DNA from: Streptomyces phyllanthi
GTDB lineage: Bacteria; Actinomycetota; Actinomycetes; Streptomycetales; Streptomycetaceae
Length of the DNA stretch: 33,687 nucleotides
Direction of reading: 5' to 3'
NCBI RefSeq assembly: GCF_009377205.1
Contig: NZ_VJZE01000049.1
Coordinates: 1 to 33,687, forward strand
This document shows, piece by piece, positions 7,617 to 16,323 of the stretch (the stretch's first letter is position 1; every line of letters starts with the position of its first letter). The translations under genes were made by a program, and so were the position numbers. The notes under the pieces are model-generated. The model worked only from the letters and a program-made list of their open reading frames with translations. It did not search any database and was not told the DNA's origin.

Positions 7617-8051
7617 TCATTTGGCAAGTCGGACGCCGGGGCCGTCCGGTTGCCGCCCCGGGCCAAGCGTGGCGCACATCACAGCAACAGCCATGCCACC
7701 GAGCAGGAAGAGGTACGAGCCGACTCCCGCGCCGAAGAGGAAGTCCCCTTCGGGACGGCTGGCGGTGAGCAGGATGACGGAGACCATCCAGCCGGCTGCG
7801 GGCGCAACAGCCCCCGCCCTGGAGCCCATCGCGTACGCCCCGCCCAGGAACAGACCGGCCGAGCCCAGCAGCCCGAGCAGCAACCCGCCCGGGAACAGGG
7901 CGGATTGGACCAGGCTCCCGGCCGCTCCGACCACGGCGCCGAGCAGGAAGAGCCCCAGGTAGGCGGCGGCCCGTCCGCCCGGGGGCACCGTCAACGGCTG
8001 TGCGAGCGCGCTGCCGTGGCCGCTCGCCTGCTGCTTGCCCACCGCCTTCAC
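7617..8051 (-). CDS. Small four-helix membrane protein (DUF6113-like)
   Basis: From the GTG at 8051 (GGGAAGG upstream, rather long spacing) this is 144 residues. An upstream GTG at 8087 would add 12 less typical residues. Four hydrophobic segments are visible: AAAYLGLFLLGAVVGAAGSL, GLLLGLLGSAGLFLGGAYAM, AGWMVSVILLTA and GVGSYLFLLGGMAVAVMCA. The acidic/Gly loop RPEGDFLFGAG lies between helices 3 and 4. It follows mshB by about 80 bp on the same strand, a linkage I recall as common in Streptomyces, where the protein is called DUF6113. No function is known to me, and a link to mycothiol is only positional. Confidence 0.75.
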   Translation of the reverse strand: MKAVGKQQASGHGSALAQPLTVPPGGRAAAYLGLFLLGAVVGAAGSLVQSALFPGGLLLGLLGSAGLFLGGAYAMGSRAGAVAPAAGWMVSVILLTASRPEGDFLFGAGVGSYLFLLGGMAVAVMCATLGPGRQPDGPGVRLAK

Positions 8052-8133
8052 GAGGCACCAGCCCTTCCCGCACCGGCCGCGAGCCACGCGTGTCCGTCAT
8101 GCACCGTCGTCCGCACATACACAGTCGTACGCA

Positions 8134-9066
8134 TCAAAGGCCCGTTCCGTTCCGCCCTGTCGCCGAAACGTTCCCTTCGACGCCCTCGAACAAGTCGGTC
8201 TCGCGCCCGCCCCCTTCGCGTCTGCCTCGCACCAACTCGTAGTACTCGGTGGTGAACAGCGGTTGCGCCAGCTCGTTGGAGAGCGCGAAGAAGGGCTCCG
8301 CGACCGCGATCTGCGTGGCGTGCGCCCGCATGGCCGCGGCCTTCGCGGAGGCGAAGGCGCTGCCGTCGATCTCGGTGGTGACGATCCAGTCGTCGACGAC
8401 ACCGGGTATGTCGATGACGGAGGCGATCTTGGTGAAGGGCAGCCCCCGGGGCTCGGCGAGCGCCTCGCGCAGCCGGGCGAAGCCCTCGATGGCCACGGAA
8501 CGCGGCACCCGGTTCCAGTAGACCTTGGCGATCTCCCAGGGGTCGCCCAGCTCGGGACGGAAGTCCGGCTCGGCGGCCAGGTCCGCGGCGCGCATGGCGA
8601 CGCGGTGGGTCTGGATGTGGTCGGGGTGGCCGTAGCCGCCGTTCGGGTCGTAGGTGACGAGAACCTGGGGACGGACCTCGCGGATCACCTCGACGAGGTG
8701 GCCCGCGGCCTCGTCGATCTCCGTGGCCCACAGGGCGCCCTCGCGGTCGTTCTGCTCGACGCCCATCATCCCGGAGTCGCGGAAGCGCCCGGGGCCGCCG
8801 AGGAACCGGTGGTCGGTGACGCCGAGCTGCTTCATGGCCTCGACCAGTTCGACCTCGCGGTACGGGCCCAGGGCGTCGTCGCGGTCGGAGGCCAGGCGGG
8901 CGAGGTGGGGCGGGATGACCTCGCCCTCCTCGCCGAGGGTGCAGGTCACCAGCGTCACCTGGGCGCCTTCGGCCGCGTACTTGGCCATGGTCGCGCCGTT
9001 GTTGATCGACTCGTCGTCCGGATGCGCGTGCACCAGGAGCAGACGACGGGCAGGCAGATCGCTCAT
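8134..9066 (-). CDS. mshB: N-acetyl-1-D-myo-inositol-2-amino-2-deoxy-alpha-D-glucopyranoside deacetylase (MshB)
   Basis: This 310-residue LmbE-fold zinc deacetylase is predicted to remove acetate from GlcNAc-inositol, the second committed step of mycothiol synthesis in the cytosol. The zinc and catalytic motif AHPDDE (H15, D17, D18) and the second ligand motif GYGHPDH (145-150, with H147, D149 and H150) are intact. [13 protein letters not shown] and [18 protein letters not shown] fit MshB better than the related amidase Mca, which carries a longer variant of this region. The length matches the family. The ATG start is at 9066. The tail after [11 protein letters not shown] is low complexity. 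The pathway is restricted to actinobacteria. Confidence 0.93.
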   Translation of the reverse strand: MSDLPARRLLLVHAHPDDESINNGATMAKYAAEGAQVTLVTCTLGEEGEVIPPHLARLASDRDDALGPYREVELVEAMKQLGVTDHRFLGGPGRFRDSGMMGVEQNDREGALWATEIDEAAGHLVEVIREVRPQVLVTYDPNGGYGHPDHIQTHRVAMRAADLAAEPDFRPELGDPWEIAKVYWNRVPRSVAIEGFARLREALAEPRGLPFTKIASVIDIPGVVDDWIVTTEIDGSAFASAKAAAMRAHATQIAVAEPFFALSNELAQPLFTTEYYELVRGRREGGGRETDLFEGVEGNVSATGRNGTGL

Positions 9067-9231
9067 GGCCCCACCCTACGAGGCGACGCGCCGCGGCAGG
9101 GGGGACATGGGTCAATCATGGGGAGCCGGGGGAAGCGAGGTCACGGGGTCACAGTGAGTGATGAGGCGCGTACCTGTTGAACACCGGCCTGGGCGGCCCC
9201 GCGAAGCCCCCCGGCTTCGCCGGCGCGTCGT

Positions 9232-9828
9232 TCAGCGCCGCAGCAGCCGTCGCAGCCACCCGCGGACCGCGCCGGGCCGCGGACCGGGCGGCGTCGCGGT
9301 CCACGGGCCGGGCGGCGTGGTGCCCTCCCCGGCGGAGAGCGTGCGGACGCGGTCGCGCGCGGCCTCGTAGCCGAGCAGGGACGTGTCCTTCACGCTCAGC
9401 GACTCCAGTTCGCAGCCCGGCTGGTGTTTCCGGGTGTGATGACAGCTCGGACAGGCGGGGCTGGGTGGTGGCGCGCTCCCGACGCGCGCGCCGTGCCAGG
9501 TCCGCGCGGGCGGGAGTACCGGTGGCGGGAGGAGTGACGGTGGCGGCAGGCCGTCGCCCGCCCGGTTCGGACGTGACCGGACGCGCTCACGCGCGGCCTC
9601 GTAGCCGAGCAGGGACGCGTTTTCCACGCTCAGTAACTCCAGCTCGCAACCCGGCTGGTGTTTCCACGTGTGGTGGCACGCCGGACAGGCATCCCTCGAC
9701 AACGGTGGGGAACCAGCGGTCACGGGCCCTTCCAGCGGCTGTGGTGGCCGCTGCGCCCACGGCGGCAGGGAGGGGTCCTCCGGCTCCGGAGGCCGGTCCT
9801 GACCGGGCGGCTCCGGGTTGCCCGTCAT
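9232..9828 (-). CDS. Proline-rich protein with two Cys/His zinc-knuckle-like modules
   Basis: This 198-residue soluble protein starts at an ATG preceded by GGGAGA. It carries two near-identical modules. The first has C48, C51, H52, H53, H57 and C61 (CPACHHTWKHQPGC), followed by ELELLSVENASLLGYEAARE. The second has C126, C129, H130, H131, H135 and C139 (CPSCHHTRKHQPGC), followed by the same helix. The CxxC...H...C spacing could bind one zinc each; this is inference. The N-terminus, linker and C-terminus are Pro-rich, ending in a basic GWLRRLLRR. It lies 19 bp downstream of the membrane protein gene ending at 9848 and is likely co-transcribed with it. I do not recognise the family. Confidence 0.8.
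   Translation of the reverse strand: MTGNPEPPGQDRPPEPEDPSLPPWAQRPPQPLEGPVTAGSPPLSRDACPACHHTWKHQPGCELELLSVENASLLGYEAARERVRSRPNRAGDGLPPPSLLPPPVLPPARTWHGARVGSAPPPSPACPSCHHTRKHQPGCELESLSVKDTSLLGYEAARDRVRTLSAGEGTTPPGPWTATPPGPRPGAVRGWLRRLLRR
9342..9691. repeat. Intragenic direct duplication, 234-bp offset
   Basis: About 116 bp at 9342-9457 recur at 9576-9691 with few differences. For example, GGCCTCGTAGCCGAGCAGGG starts at both 9361 and 9595. The offset equals 78 codons, so the duplication stays in frame and gives the two Cys/His modules. The high DNA identity points to a fairly recent duplication or to gene conversion. Confidence 0.85.
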
Positions 9829-9847
9829 GTGGTCTCCCTGTTGTCCG

Positions 9848-10450
9848 TCATGCGGTCCTCCTGAGAACCCTGCGCCGCTCGACCCAGCGCTTCACCGGCG
9901 GATACGCGCTCCACACGGCCTCGCCCAGCGCGGCACCCGCCGCCACCGCCGCCGCGGCCCAGCGGAAGCCCGTGTCGGAGGAGTTACCCGTGGTCGGTGG
10001 CGCCAGAACAAGGGAGACCCCTACCCAGAGCATGACCATGCCACCGCTGTACGCCGCGTAGGCCCGGCCCCGCCAGCGGTCCCAGAGCCGGAAGTCGATG
10101 TTCTGTTCCTCGCGCAGCAGGTCGCGGTGGTCCCTGAGCTCCTCCTCCGACCACCAGGCGGTGATGTCGGCGTACGAGTAGAGGTGCCGCCGGGCATGGA
10201 ACCCGAACTGGACGCAGGTGACGAACAGCAGTGCCGACACCGTCAGACAGAGCAGGACCGGCCCCGGCCAGCGGAACTTGTCGCTGTCCGCGCCGACCAC
10301 CCCGATGGCGGCGACCGCGAACCCCGCCAGCAGCGGGGCGGCGACATTGCTGACGGCGTCGACGGCGACCCCGAGCCCCAGCGGCGAGGGTTTGCGCCAC
10401 TGCGGCGACGGTGACCTGCCCGCGCTCAACCCGCCCTCCCCGAGGCTCAC
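9848..10450 (-). CDS. Four-helix membrane protein of unknown function
   Basis: The protein has 200 residues from a GTG at 10450 with only a weak ribosome site. Hydrophobic segments are at about 35-53 (VAAPLLAGFAVAAIGVVG), 62-82 (GPVLLCLTVSALLFVTCVQF), 130-150 (SGGMVMLWVGVSLVLA) and 160-180 (WAAAAVAAGAALGEAVW). Between helices 2 and 3 is a charged segment with HLYSYADITAWWSEEEL and RDHRDLLREEQ, probably cytoplasmic. It is followed after 19 bp by the Cys/His-motif gene, suggesting a two-gene unit, perhaps with the small membrane gene at 10590-10784 upstream. I do not recognise a characterised homologue. Confidence 0.78.
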   Translation of the reverse strand: MSLGEGGLSAGRSPSPQWRKPSPLGLGVAVDAVSNVAAPLLAGFAVAAIGVVGADSDKFRWPGPVLLCLTVSALLFVTCVQFGFHARRHLYSYADITAWWSEEELRDHRDLLREEQNIDFRLWDRWRGRAYAAYSGGMVMLWVGVSLVLAPPTTGNSSDTGFRWAAAAVAAGAALGEAVWSAYPPVKRWVERRRVLRRTA

Positions 10451-10589
10451 TTCGAGCGCCCCGCGGAGATCGGCGGCTTCCCGGCCGGCATGGGGACGCA
10501 GTGCGGGAACCTACCGCATGCCGTGCCGGCTCATACGCCGGCTCCGGTCATCCGTCTCCCGGCGCTCCCGGAGGCCGCGGCGCCGGAGC

Positions 10590-10784
10590 TCAGAACTTGA
10601 TGCCGCCGATCATGCCCGCGATGTTCGTCGTGAGCTCGCTGATCGTCGGCGCGATGGTGGAGGAGGCGAGATAGAACCCGAGGAGAACACACACGATGGC
10701 GTGGCCGGCCTTCAGTCCTGACTTCTTGATCAGGAGGAAGACGATGATCGCCAGCAGCACCACCGCCGAAATCGAGAGTGCCAC
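10590..10784 (-). CDS. Small (64-residue) conserved membrane protein, SCO5123-like
   Basis: The GTG at 10784 has an ideal GGAGGTGA ribosome site. Two hydrophobic segments, ISAVVLLAIIVFLLIKKSG and AIVCVLLGFYLASSTIA, flank a short basic loop. The tail TISELTTNIAGMIGGIKF is amphipathic. From memory it is nearly identical to S. coelicolor SCO5123 and its paralogues, small membrane proteins conserved across Streptomyces and resembling Spd-type proteins of conjugative elements. Its function is unproven. It is transcribed away from the S9 peptidase gene across a region with two inverted repeats. A 7-bp hairpin (10559-10565 with 10580-10586) directly after the stop could be a weak terminator. Confidence 0.85.
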   Translation of the reverse strand: MALSISAVVLLAIIVFLLIKKSGLKAGHAIVCVLLGFYLASSTIAPTISELTTNIAGMIGGIKF

Positions 10785-10811
10785 GGCGGTTCACCTCCAA
10801 AGACGCAGTAT

Positions 10812-10827
10812 CTGTAAATACATACAG
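10812..10827. promoter_or_regulatory. AT-rich inverted repeat CTGTA-N6-TACAG
   Basis: The sequence CTGTAAATACATACAG is an inverted repeat with 5-bp arms in an AT-rich patch unusual for this genome. It lies 28 bp upstream of the small membrane protein start, within the expected core promoter or leader of that minus-strand gene. It is a candidate repressor site; the cognate regulator is unknown. Confidence 0.4.
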
Positions 10828-10853
10828 CAGCCAGCAGGTTCATACCCACGCAG

Positions 10854-10874
10854 CGGTAGTGATCATAACTACCG
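10854..10874. promoter_or_regulatory. 21-bp inverted repeat between divergent genes
   Basis: Arms CGGTAGT (10854-10860) and ACTACCG (10868-10874) are perfect and flank GATCATA. The site is about 70 bp upstream of the small membrane gene start and 63 bp upstream of the S9 peptidase start, so one regulator could act on both divergent promoters. Confidence 0.5.
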
Positions 10875-10936
10875 GTACGCGCGCATCGATCGGCGCACAG
10901 CCGCACAAGGGGGCGCATGGCCAATATGGTCGACTC

Positions 10937-13093
10937 ATGACCACCGAGCCCGAATCCTTCCCCCGCCGGCAGGCGCGCACCCAGCGGTTCACCCTCGGCG
11001 CGCCGCGTTCCTTCACCATCGCCCCGGACGGTTCCCGTGTCGTGTTCCTGCGGTCCGCCTCCGGCACCGACCGCGCGAACAAGCTGTGGGTGCACGACCT
11101 TACGGACGGCGGGGAGCGAAGCGGCACGGGGGTCCCCCCGGCCGAAGGTCCGGGAAGGGTCGCGGCCGACCCCGAGGCCCTGCTGGGCGGCGCCCTGGAG
11201 GAGCTGTCCGCCGAGGAGCGGGCGCGCCGCGAACGCAGCCGCGAGGGTGGTGTCGGCATCGTCGGCTACGCCACCGACTCCGCCGTCGAGCTGGCCTCCT
11301 TCTCCTTGTCGGGGCGGCTTTTCGTGGCCGAGCTGCGGGCCGGTACGGCACGGGAACTGAACGTCCCGGGCCCGGTGATCGACCCGCGCCCCTCCCCCGA
11401 CGGACGGTACGTGGCGTACGTCGCCCGGGGCGCCCTGCGGGTCGTCGGGGCCGAGGGCGCGGGCGACACGGTGCTCGCCGAGGAGGCCGCGGAGAACGTC
11501 ACGTACGGTCTCGCGGAGTTCGTCGCGGCCGAGGAGATGGGGCGCTCGCGGGGTTTCTGGTGGTCGCCCGACTCGGACCGGCTGCTCGTGTCGCGCGTGG
11601 ACGACACGCCGGTGAAGCGCTGGTGGATCTCCGATCCGGCCCATCCGGAACGGGCGCCCCAGCAGGTCGCGTACCCGGCGGCGGGCACGGACAACGCGGA
11701 CGTACGGCTCTTCGCCGTGGACCTCCGAGGGCACCGCACCGAGGTGGTCTGGGACCGGGCGCGCTACCCGTATCTGGCGCATGTGCACTGGTCAGCGGCG
11801 GGTGTGCCGCTGATCCTGGTACAGGCCAGGGACCAGCGCAGCCAGCTGTTCCTGGCCGTGGACCCGGACTCGGGGGCGACCCGGATGGTGCACGCGGACG
11901 AAGATCCACATTGGCTTGAACTTTTCGGTGGCGTTCCGGCCTGGACACCGTCCGGACAGCTCGTCCGGATCGCCGACGAGGGCGGCGCGCGGGTGCTCGC
12001 GGTGGGGGAACGGCCGCTGACGGGACCGCAGTTGCACGTCCGCGCGGTGCTCGACGTCGCGGACGAGGACGTGCTGGTCGCGGCGTCGGCCGGTGAGGGA
12101 GCCGAGGACCCGGAGATCGGCCAGGTGCACGTGTACCGCGTGAACGAGCTGGGCGTGGAGCGCGTGTCACAGGAGCCCGGAGTGCACTCGGCGGTACGCG
12201 CCGGGCGTGTCACCGTGCTGATCTCGGCGGTGCCGGACGAGCCGGGCGCCAAGGTGCGGGTGCTGCGGGACGGCAAGCCGGTGGCGGCCATCGCGTCCTG
12301 GGCGGAACATCCCGGTCTGTCCCCGCGCGTGACGCTGACACAGGGGGGCGCACGCCACGTACCGTGCGCCGTGCTTATGCCTACGGACTACCACGGTGAC
12401 ACTCCCCTGCCGGTCCTCATGGATCCGTACGGCGGTCCGCACGGCCAGCGGGTCGTCGCCGCGCACAATCCGCATCTGACCTCGCAGTGGTTCGCCGACC
12501 AGGGTTTCGCGGTGGTCGTGGCGGACGGGCGCGGGACGCCGGGGCGTTCGCCCGCGTGGGAGAAGGCTGTCGACGGCGACTTCGTCGTGTCCCTGCACGA
12601 CCAGGTCGACGCCCTGCACGACCTGGCCAAAACCTTCCCGCTGGACCTGGACCGGGTGGCCGTCCGCGGCTGGTCGTACGGCGGCTGGCTGGCGGCCCTG
12701 GCCGTGCTGCGCCGCCCCGACGTCTTCCACGCGGGCATCGCGGGCGCCCCGGTCACGGACTGGCGGCTGTACGACACCCACTACACGGAACGGTATCTGG
12801 GCGATCCCGGCACCACCCCGGCCGCGTACGACCGCAGCTCGCTGATCACCGGTGACGGCCTCTCCTCGCCCGCCGAGCCGCACCGCCCGCTGATGATCGT
12901 GCACGGTCTCGCCGACGACAACGTGGTGGCCGCCCACACCCTGCGCCTGTCCTCGGCGCTCCTCGCCGCAGGCCGCCCGCACGAGGTGCTGCCGCTGTCC
13001 GGGGTCACCCACATGACCCCGCAGGAACAGGTCGCGGAGAACCTGCTGCTGCTTCAGGTGGACTTCCTGAAGCGCTCGTTGGGCCTGGCGTAG
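10937..13093 (+). CDS. S9 family peptidase, dipeptidyl-peptidase IV-like
   Basis: The protein has 718 residues from the ATG at 10937. The ribosome site is weak; in-frame GTG and ATG codons further upstream reach into the promoter region and are not preferred. The N-terminal two-thirds is a beta-propeller. It contains YGLAEFVAAEEM, the double-Glu motif that in DPP4 enzymes binds the free N-terminus of the substrate. The C-terminal alpha/beta-hydrolase domain has the full triad: Ser580 in GWSYGGW, Asp660 in HGLADDNV and His692 in THM. It should release N-terminal dipeptides, usually after Pro or Ala. There is no signal peptide, so it is probably cytosolic. Its position beside peptide importers suggests a role in processing imported peptides (inference). 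A strong terminator follows. Confidence 0.9.
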   Translation: MTTEPESFPRRQARTQRFTLGAPRSFTIAPDGSRVVFLRSASGTDRANKLWVHDLTDGGERSGTGVPPAEGPGRVAADPEALLGGALEELSAEERARRERSREGGVGIVGYATDSAVELASFSLSGRLFVAELRAGTARELNVPGPVIDPRPSPDGRYVAYVARGALRVVGAEGAGDTVLAEEAAENVTYGLAEFVAAEEMGRSRGFWWSPDSDRLLVSRVDDTPVKRWWISDPAHPERAPQQVAYPAAGTDNADVRLFAVDLRGHRTEVVWDRARYPYLAHVHWSAAGVPLILVQARDQRSQLFLAVDPDSGATRMVHADEDPHWLELFGGVPAWTPSGQLVRIADEGGARVLAVGERPLTGPQLHVRAVLDVADEDVLVAASAGEGAEDPEIGQVHVYRVNELGVERVSQEPGVHSAVRAGRVTVLISAVPDEPGAKVRVLRDGKPVAAIASWAEHPGLSPRVTLTQGGARHVPCAVLMPTDYHGDTPLPVLMDPYGGPHGQRVVAAHNPHLTSQWFADQGFAVVVADGRGTPGRSPAWEKAVDGDFVVSLHDQVDALHDLAKTFPLDLDRVAVRGWSYGGWLAALAVLRRPDVFHAGIAGAPVTDWRLYDTHYTERYLGDPGTTPAAYDRSSLITGDGLSSPAEPHRPLMIVHGLADDNVVAAHTLRLSSALLAAGRPHEVLPLSGVTHMTPQEQVAENLLLLQVDFLKRSLGLA

Positions 13094-13099
13094 GCAAGC

Positions 13100-13135
13100 A
13101 ACGGGCCGGGATGACATGGCGCATCCCGGCCCGTT
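13100..13135 (+). terminator. Hairpin terminator after the S9 peptidase gene
   Basis: A 14-bp perfect stem (13100-13113 with 13122-13135) with an 8-nt loop ends in a TTT run, 7 bp past the stop codon. It may also block read-through from the convergent ABC operon ending at 13243. Confidence 0.85.
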
Positions 13136-13242
13136 TACGGCACCCGCACGGCCGTACGCTGTTCAGACTGGCGCGTCCGTATATCGGTACCGCTTCAGCG
13201 AAGTTGCCTGTGTGTTAACGCGGTTGGTGCATATTTGTGCGG

Positions 13243-14271
13243 CTATGTCACCCCGTCCATGTGATCGTCCGGGAAGTGACAGGCCGCGAGATGCGCGGCG
13301 GTGCCGGTGGTGGAACGGGCCCCGGCGGGTACGGCCGCGGGCAGCGGTTCCTCGGTCGCGCACCGCTCCCGGGCCTTCCAGCAGCGGGTGCGGAAGCGGC
13401 AGCCGGACGGGACGTTCGCCGGGGAGGGCACGTCACCGGAGAGGATGATCCGCTGCCGGTGCTCCCGGGCCTCGGGGTCGGGCACGGGCACGGCGGAGAG
13501 CAGCGCCTGGGTGTACGGGTGCCGCGGACGGTCGTAGATCTCGCTGTCCCGGCCGGTCTCCACGATCCGCCCGAGGTACATCACCCCTACCCGGTCGGAG
13601 ATGTGCCGCACGATGGAGAGATCGTGGGCGATGAAGACGTAACTCAGCCCGAACTCGCCCTGGAGCCGCTCCATCAGGTTGATCACCTGGGCCTGTACGG
13701 ACACGTCGAGCGCCGAGACCGGCTCGTCGGCCACGATGACCTCGGGCCGCAGCGCCAGCCCGCGCGCGATGCCGATGCGCTGGCGCTGGCCGCCGGAGAA
13801 CTGGTGCGGGTACCGGTTGATGTGCTCGGGGTTGAGGCCGACGACGTCGAGCAGCTCCCGCACCCTTCTACGCCGGTCGCCCTTGGGTGCCGCCTCGGGG
13901 TGGATCTCGTACGGCTCCCCGATGATGTCGCCGACCGTCATCCGGGGGTTGAGGGAGGTGTACGGGTCCTGGAAGACCATCTGGATGTTGCGGCGTACGG
14001 CCTTCAGGGCGCGGCCGGACAGCCGGACGACGTCCTCGCCCTTGAACCGGATGGCACCGGCCGTCGGCCGCTCCAGATGGACCAGCATCCTGGCCACCGT
14101 GGACTTGCCGCAGCCCGACTCCCCGACGATGCCGAGGGTCTCGCCGCGGCCCAGGGTGAAGTCGACGCCGTCGACGGCCCTGACCACGCCGACCTGCTTC
14201 CTGAACAGGACGCCCCGGGTGAGCGGGTAGTGCCGGACGAGTCCGCCGACCTCCAGAATCGGCTCAGCCAT
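13243..14271 (-). CDS. Peptide ABC importer ATPase, OppF/DppF type (system 1)
   Basis: The protein has 342 residues from the ATG at 14271, which has GGAGGGAG upstream and overlaps the preceding gene's end by 8 bp. Walker A is GESGCGKST (Lys56), the Q-loop [14 protein letters not shown], the signature LSGGQ-type FSGGQRQR, Walker B VIVADEP and the switch His in IAHDLS. The C-terminal oligopeptide-transporter extension has the four-Cys pattern ([15 protein letters not shown], then ACHF) that in M. tuberculosis DppD carries a [4Fe-4S] cluster. It is the last gene of the minus-strand operon and pairs with the ATPase upstream to form a heterodimer on the cytoplasmic face of the permeases. Confidence 0.92.
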   Translation of the reverse strand: MAEPILEVGGLVRHYPLTRGVLFRKQVGVVRAVDGVDFTLGRGETLGIVGESGCGKSTVARMLVHLERPTAGAIRFKGEDVVRLSGRALKAVRRNIQMVFQDPYTSLNPRMTVGDIIGEPYEIHPEAAPKGDRRRRVRELLDVVGLNPEHINRYPHQFSGGQRQRIGIARGLALRPEVIVADEPVSALDVSVQAQVINLMERLQGEFGLSYVFIAHDLSIVRHISDRVGVMYLGRIVETGRDSEIYDRPRHPYTQALLSAVPVPDPEAREHRQRIILSGDVPSPANVPSGCRFRTRCWKARERCATEEPLPAAVPAGARSTTGTAAHLAACHFPDDHMDGVT

Positions 14272-15250
14272 GCAGACACTCCCTCCAGAAGTGGCAGGCG
14301 CTCCCCCGGTCCTCGTCCACCTCGTGGAGGGGAGGTACGTCGGTGCGGCACGTGTCCCCGGCCATGGGGCAGCGGGGGTGGAAGGCACAGCCCGGCGGGA
14401 TGTCCATCAGGTTGGGCGGCAGGCCCCTGATGGCGTTGAGCTCGCGGCCCTTCTGGTCCAGGCGCGGGATGGAGTCCAGCAGACCGCGCGTGTACGGGTG
14501 CGCCGGCGCCTTGTACAGGTCGTGCACCGGGGCGGACTCCACGATCCGGCCCGCGTACATCACCGCGATCCGGTCGGCGACGTCGGCGACCACGCCCAGG
14601 TCGTGGGTGATGAGGACGAGCCCCATGTCGTACTCGCGCCGCAGCTCGGCGAGGAGGTCCATGACCTGGGCCTGGACGGTGACGTCGAGGGCGGTGGTGG
14701 GCTCGTCGGCGATGATGAGGGCCGGTTCGAGGGCCAGCGCCATCGCGATCATGATGCGCTGGCGCATACCGCCGGAGAACTGGTGGGGGTACTGGCTCAC
14801 CCGCTCCCGGGCGGCCGGGATGCGGACGCGGTCCATCAGCTCGACCGCCCTGGCCCGCGCGTCCTTCCTCGACATCCCGCGGTGCACGACGAACATCTCG
14901 CCGAGCTGGTCGCCGACGGAGAGTACGGGGTTCAGGGACGACAGCGCGTCCTGGAAGACCATCGCCATCCCGGCGCCCCGGACCTTCCTGCGCTCGTCCT
15001 CCTTGAGGCTCAGCAGGTCCCGACCCTGGAAGAGGATCCTCCCGCCGGTGATCCGGCCGGGCGGTGTGTCGAGGATGCCCATCACGGCCTGCGCGGTGAC
15101 CGACTTTCCGGAGCCGGACTCGCCGAGCACGGCGAGTGTCTCGCCCGCGTCCACGCCCAGGGTGACCCCGTTGACCGCCTTGGCGACCCCGTCGCGGGTC
15201 CTGAACTCCACGTGCAGATCACGTACGTCGAGCAGCACAGCGCCGGTCAC
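14264..15250 (-). CDS. Peptide ABC importer ATPase, OppD/DppD type (system 1)
   Basis: The protein has 328 residues from a GTG at 15250 that overlaps the permease stop (GTGA), implying coupled translation. Key motifs are [10 protein letters not shown] (Walker A Lys49), [14 protein letters not shown] (Q-loop), [15 protein letters not shown] (signature), [12 protein letters not shown] (Walker B) and LITHDLG (switch His). GESGSGKS with SGGMRQR is the usual DppD signature, against GESGCGKS with SGGQRQR in DppF. The C-terminus has [15 protein letters not shown] and SACHF, the four-Cys cluster motif. A longer reading frame upstream of 15250 is read-through inside the permease gene. Confidence 0.92.
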   Translation of the reverse strand: MTGAVLLDVRDLHVEFRTRDGVAKAVNGVTLGVDAGETLAVLGESGSGKSVTAQAVMGILDTPPGRITGGRILFQGRDLLSLKEDERRKVRGAGMAMVFQDALSSLNPVLSVGDQLGEMFVVHRGMSRKDARARAVELMDRVRIPAARERVSQYPHQFSGGMRQRIMIAMALALEPALIIADEPTTALDVTVQAQVMDLLAELRREYDMGLVLITHDLGVVADVADRIAVMYAGRIVESAPVHDLYKAPAHPYTRGLLDSIPRLDQKGRELNAIRGLPPNLMDIPPGCAFHPRCPMAGDTCRTDVPPLHEVDEDRGSACHFWRECLHG

Positions 15251-16323
15251 CTCAGCTTCGGGTCGAGGGCGTCGCGCACCGCGTCGCCGAGCATGATGAA
15301 CGCGAGGACGGTCAGCGCGAGCGCGCCGGAGGGCCACAGCAGGGCGTGCGGGGCGTTGCGGATGTACGGGGACGCGGCGGAGATGTCGATCCCCCAGGAG
15401 ACGCTCGGCGGTTTCAGCCCGACGCCGAGGTACGACAGGGTCGCCTCCAGCGCGATGTAGGTGCCGAGCGCGATGGTGGCCACGACGATGACCGGCGCGA
15501 CCGCGTTGGGCGCGATGTGCCGCAGCAGTACGCGGGAGTGGGAGGCACCGAGCGCGCGGGCGGCCTGGACGTAGTCGTGCTGCTTGGCGGTGATGACCGA
15601 GCCGCGCGCGATACGGGAGATCTGCGGCCAGCCGAGCAGCACCATGAACCCGATGACGGGCCAGACGGTGGAGCTCGTGACCACGGAGAGCAGGACGAGA
15701 CCGCCGAGCACCACCGGGATCGCGAAGAAGACGTCGGTGGTCCTGGACAGGACCGCGTCCCAGGCCCCGCCGAAGAACCCGGCGAGCCCGCCGAGCACCG
15801 CGCCCAGGACCGCGACCCCGAGCGTGGCGCAGACCCCGACGGTGACCGAGGTCCGCGCCCCGTGGACGGTGCGTGTGTAGACGTCGCAGCCCTGACCGTT
15901 GAAGCCGAAGGGGTGGCCGGGCGCGGGGCCCTGCTGGGCCCTGGCCAGGTCGCAGTCGAGGGGGTTGCCGGAGGCGATCGCGGAGGGCCAGAGCGAGATG
16001 AGGACGAGGAAGAGGATGACGAGCCCGGAGAGGAGGAAGACCGGGTTGCGGCGCAGGTCGCGCCAGGCGTCGGACCAGAGGGAGCGGGCCCGTTCGGCGG
16101 GGGCGGCCGGTGGCGCGGGCTCCCGGGGTTCGGTGCCGTACGGTCCGCCGGGCGCACCCGGACCGCCAAGGCCGCCTGGTCCACCCGGGCCACCTGGCCC
16201 ACCCGGGCCGCCTTGTCCGGCCGGCCCGCCCGGTCCTTTGCGCAGGGTGTCCGCCTCGGTGGGGGCGGGGCTCGCGCCGCCGCCCGGGACGTACGACGGC
16301 TCCAGTGGCTCCGGCTCAGGCAT
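15247..16323 (-). CDS. Peptide ABC importer permease, DppC type, with collagen-like N-terminus (system 1)
   Basis: The 358-residue permease belongs to the OppC/DppC class. After a long cytoplasmic N-terminus come the first helix (PVFLLSGLVILFLVLISLW), a periplasmic domain with two Cys (CDLARAQQG and GQGCDVY), and the five-helix core with the EAA-type loop QAARALGASHSRVLLRHIAPN that docks on the ATPases. It ends at [12 protein letters not shown]. Residues 30-61 are an unusual run of GGP/GGL triplets (G-x-y repeats as in collagen), absent from the other permeases here. The ATG at 16323 overlaps the DppB-type gene by 8 bp. Confidence 0.92.
   Translation of the reverse strand: MPEPEPLEPSYVPGGGASPAPTEADTLRKGPGGPAGQGGPGGPGGPGGPGGLGGPGAPGGPYGTEPREPAPPAAPAERARSLWSDAWRDLRRNPVFLLSGLVILFLVLISLWPSAIASGNPLDCDLARAQQGPAPGHPFGFNGQGCDVYTRTVHGARTSVTVGVCATLGVAVLGAVLGGLAGFFGGAWDAVLSRTTDVFFAIPVVLGGLVLLSVVTSSTVWPVIGFMVLLGWPQISRIARGSVITAKQHDYVQAARALGASHSRVLLRHIAPNAVAPVIVVATIALGTYIALEATLSYLGVGLKPPSVSWGIDISAASPYIRNAPHALLWPSGALALTVLAFIMLGDAVRDALDPKLR

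Noticed and set aside
5117..7768. Long plus-strand open frame (883 codons) opposite the Pro/Gly-rich protein gene
   Set aside because: It is antisense to a gene with a clear membrane helix and family-like domain. Its composition is Arg/Gly/Val shadow sequence typical of GC-rich DNA.
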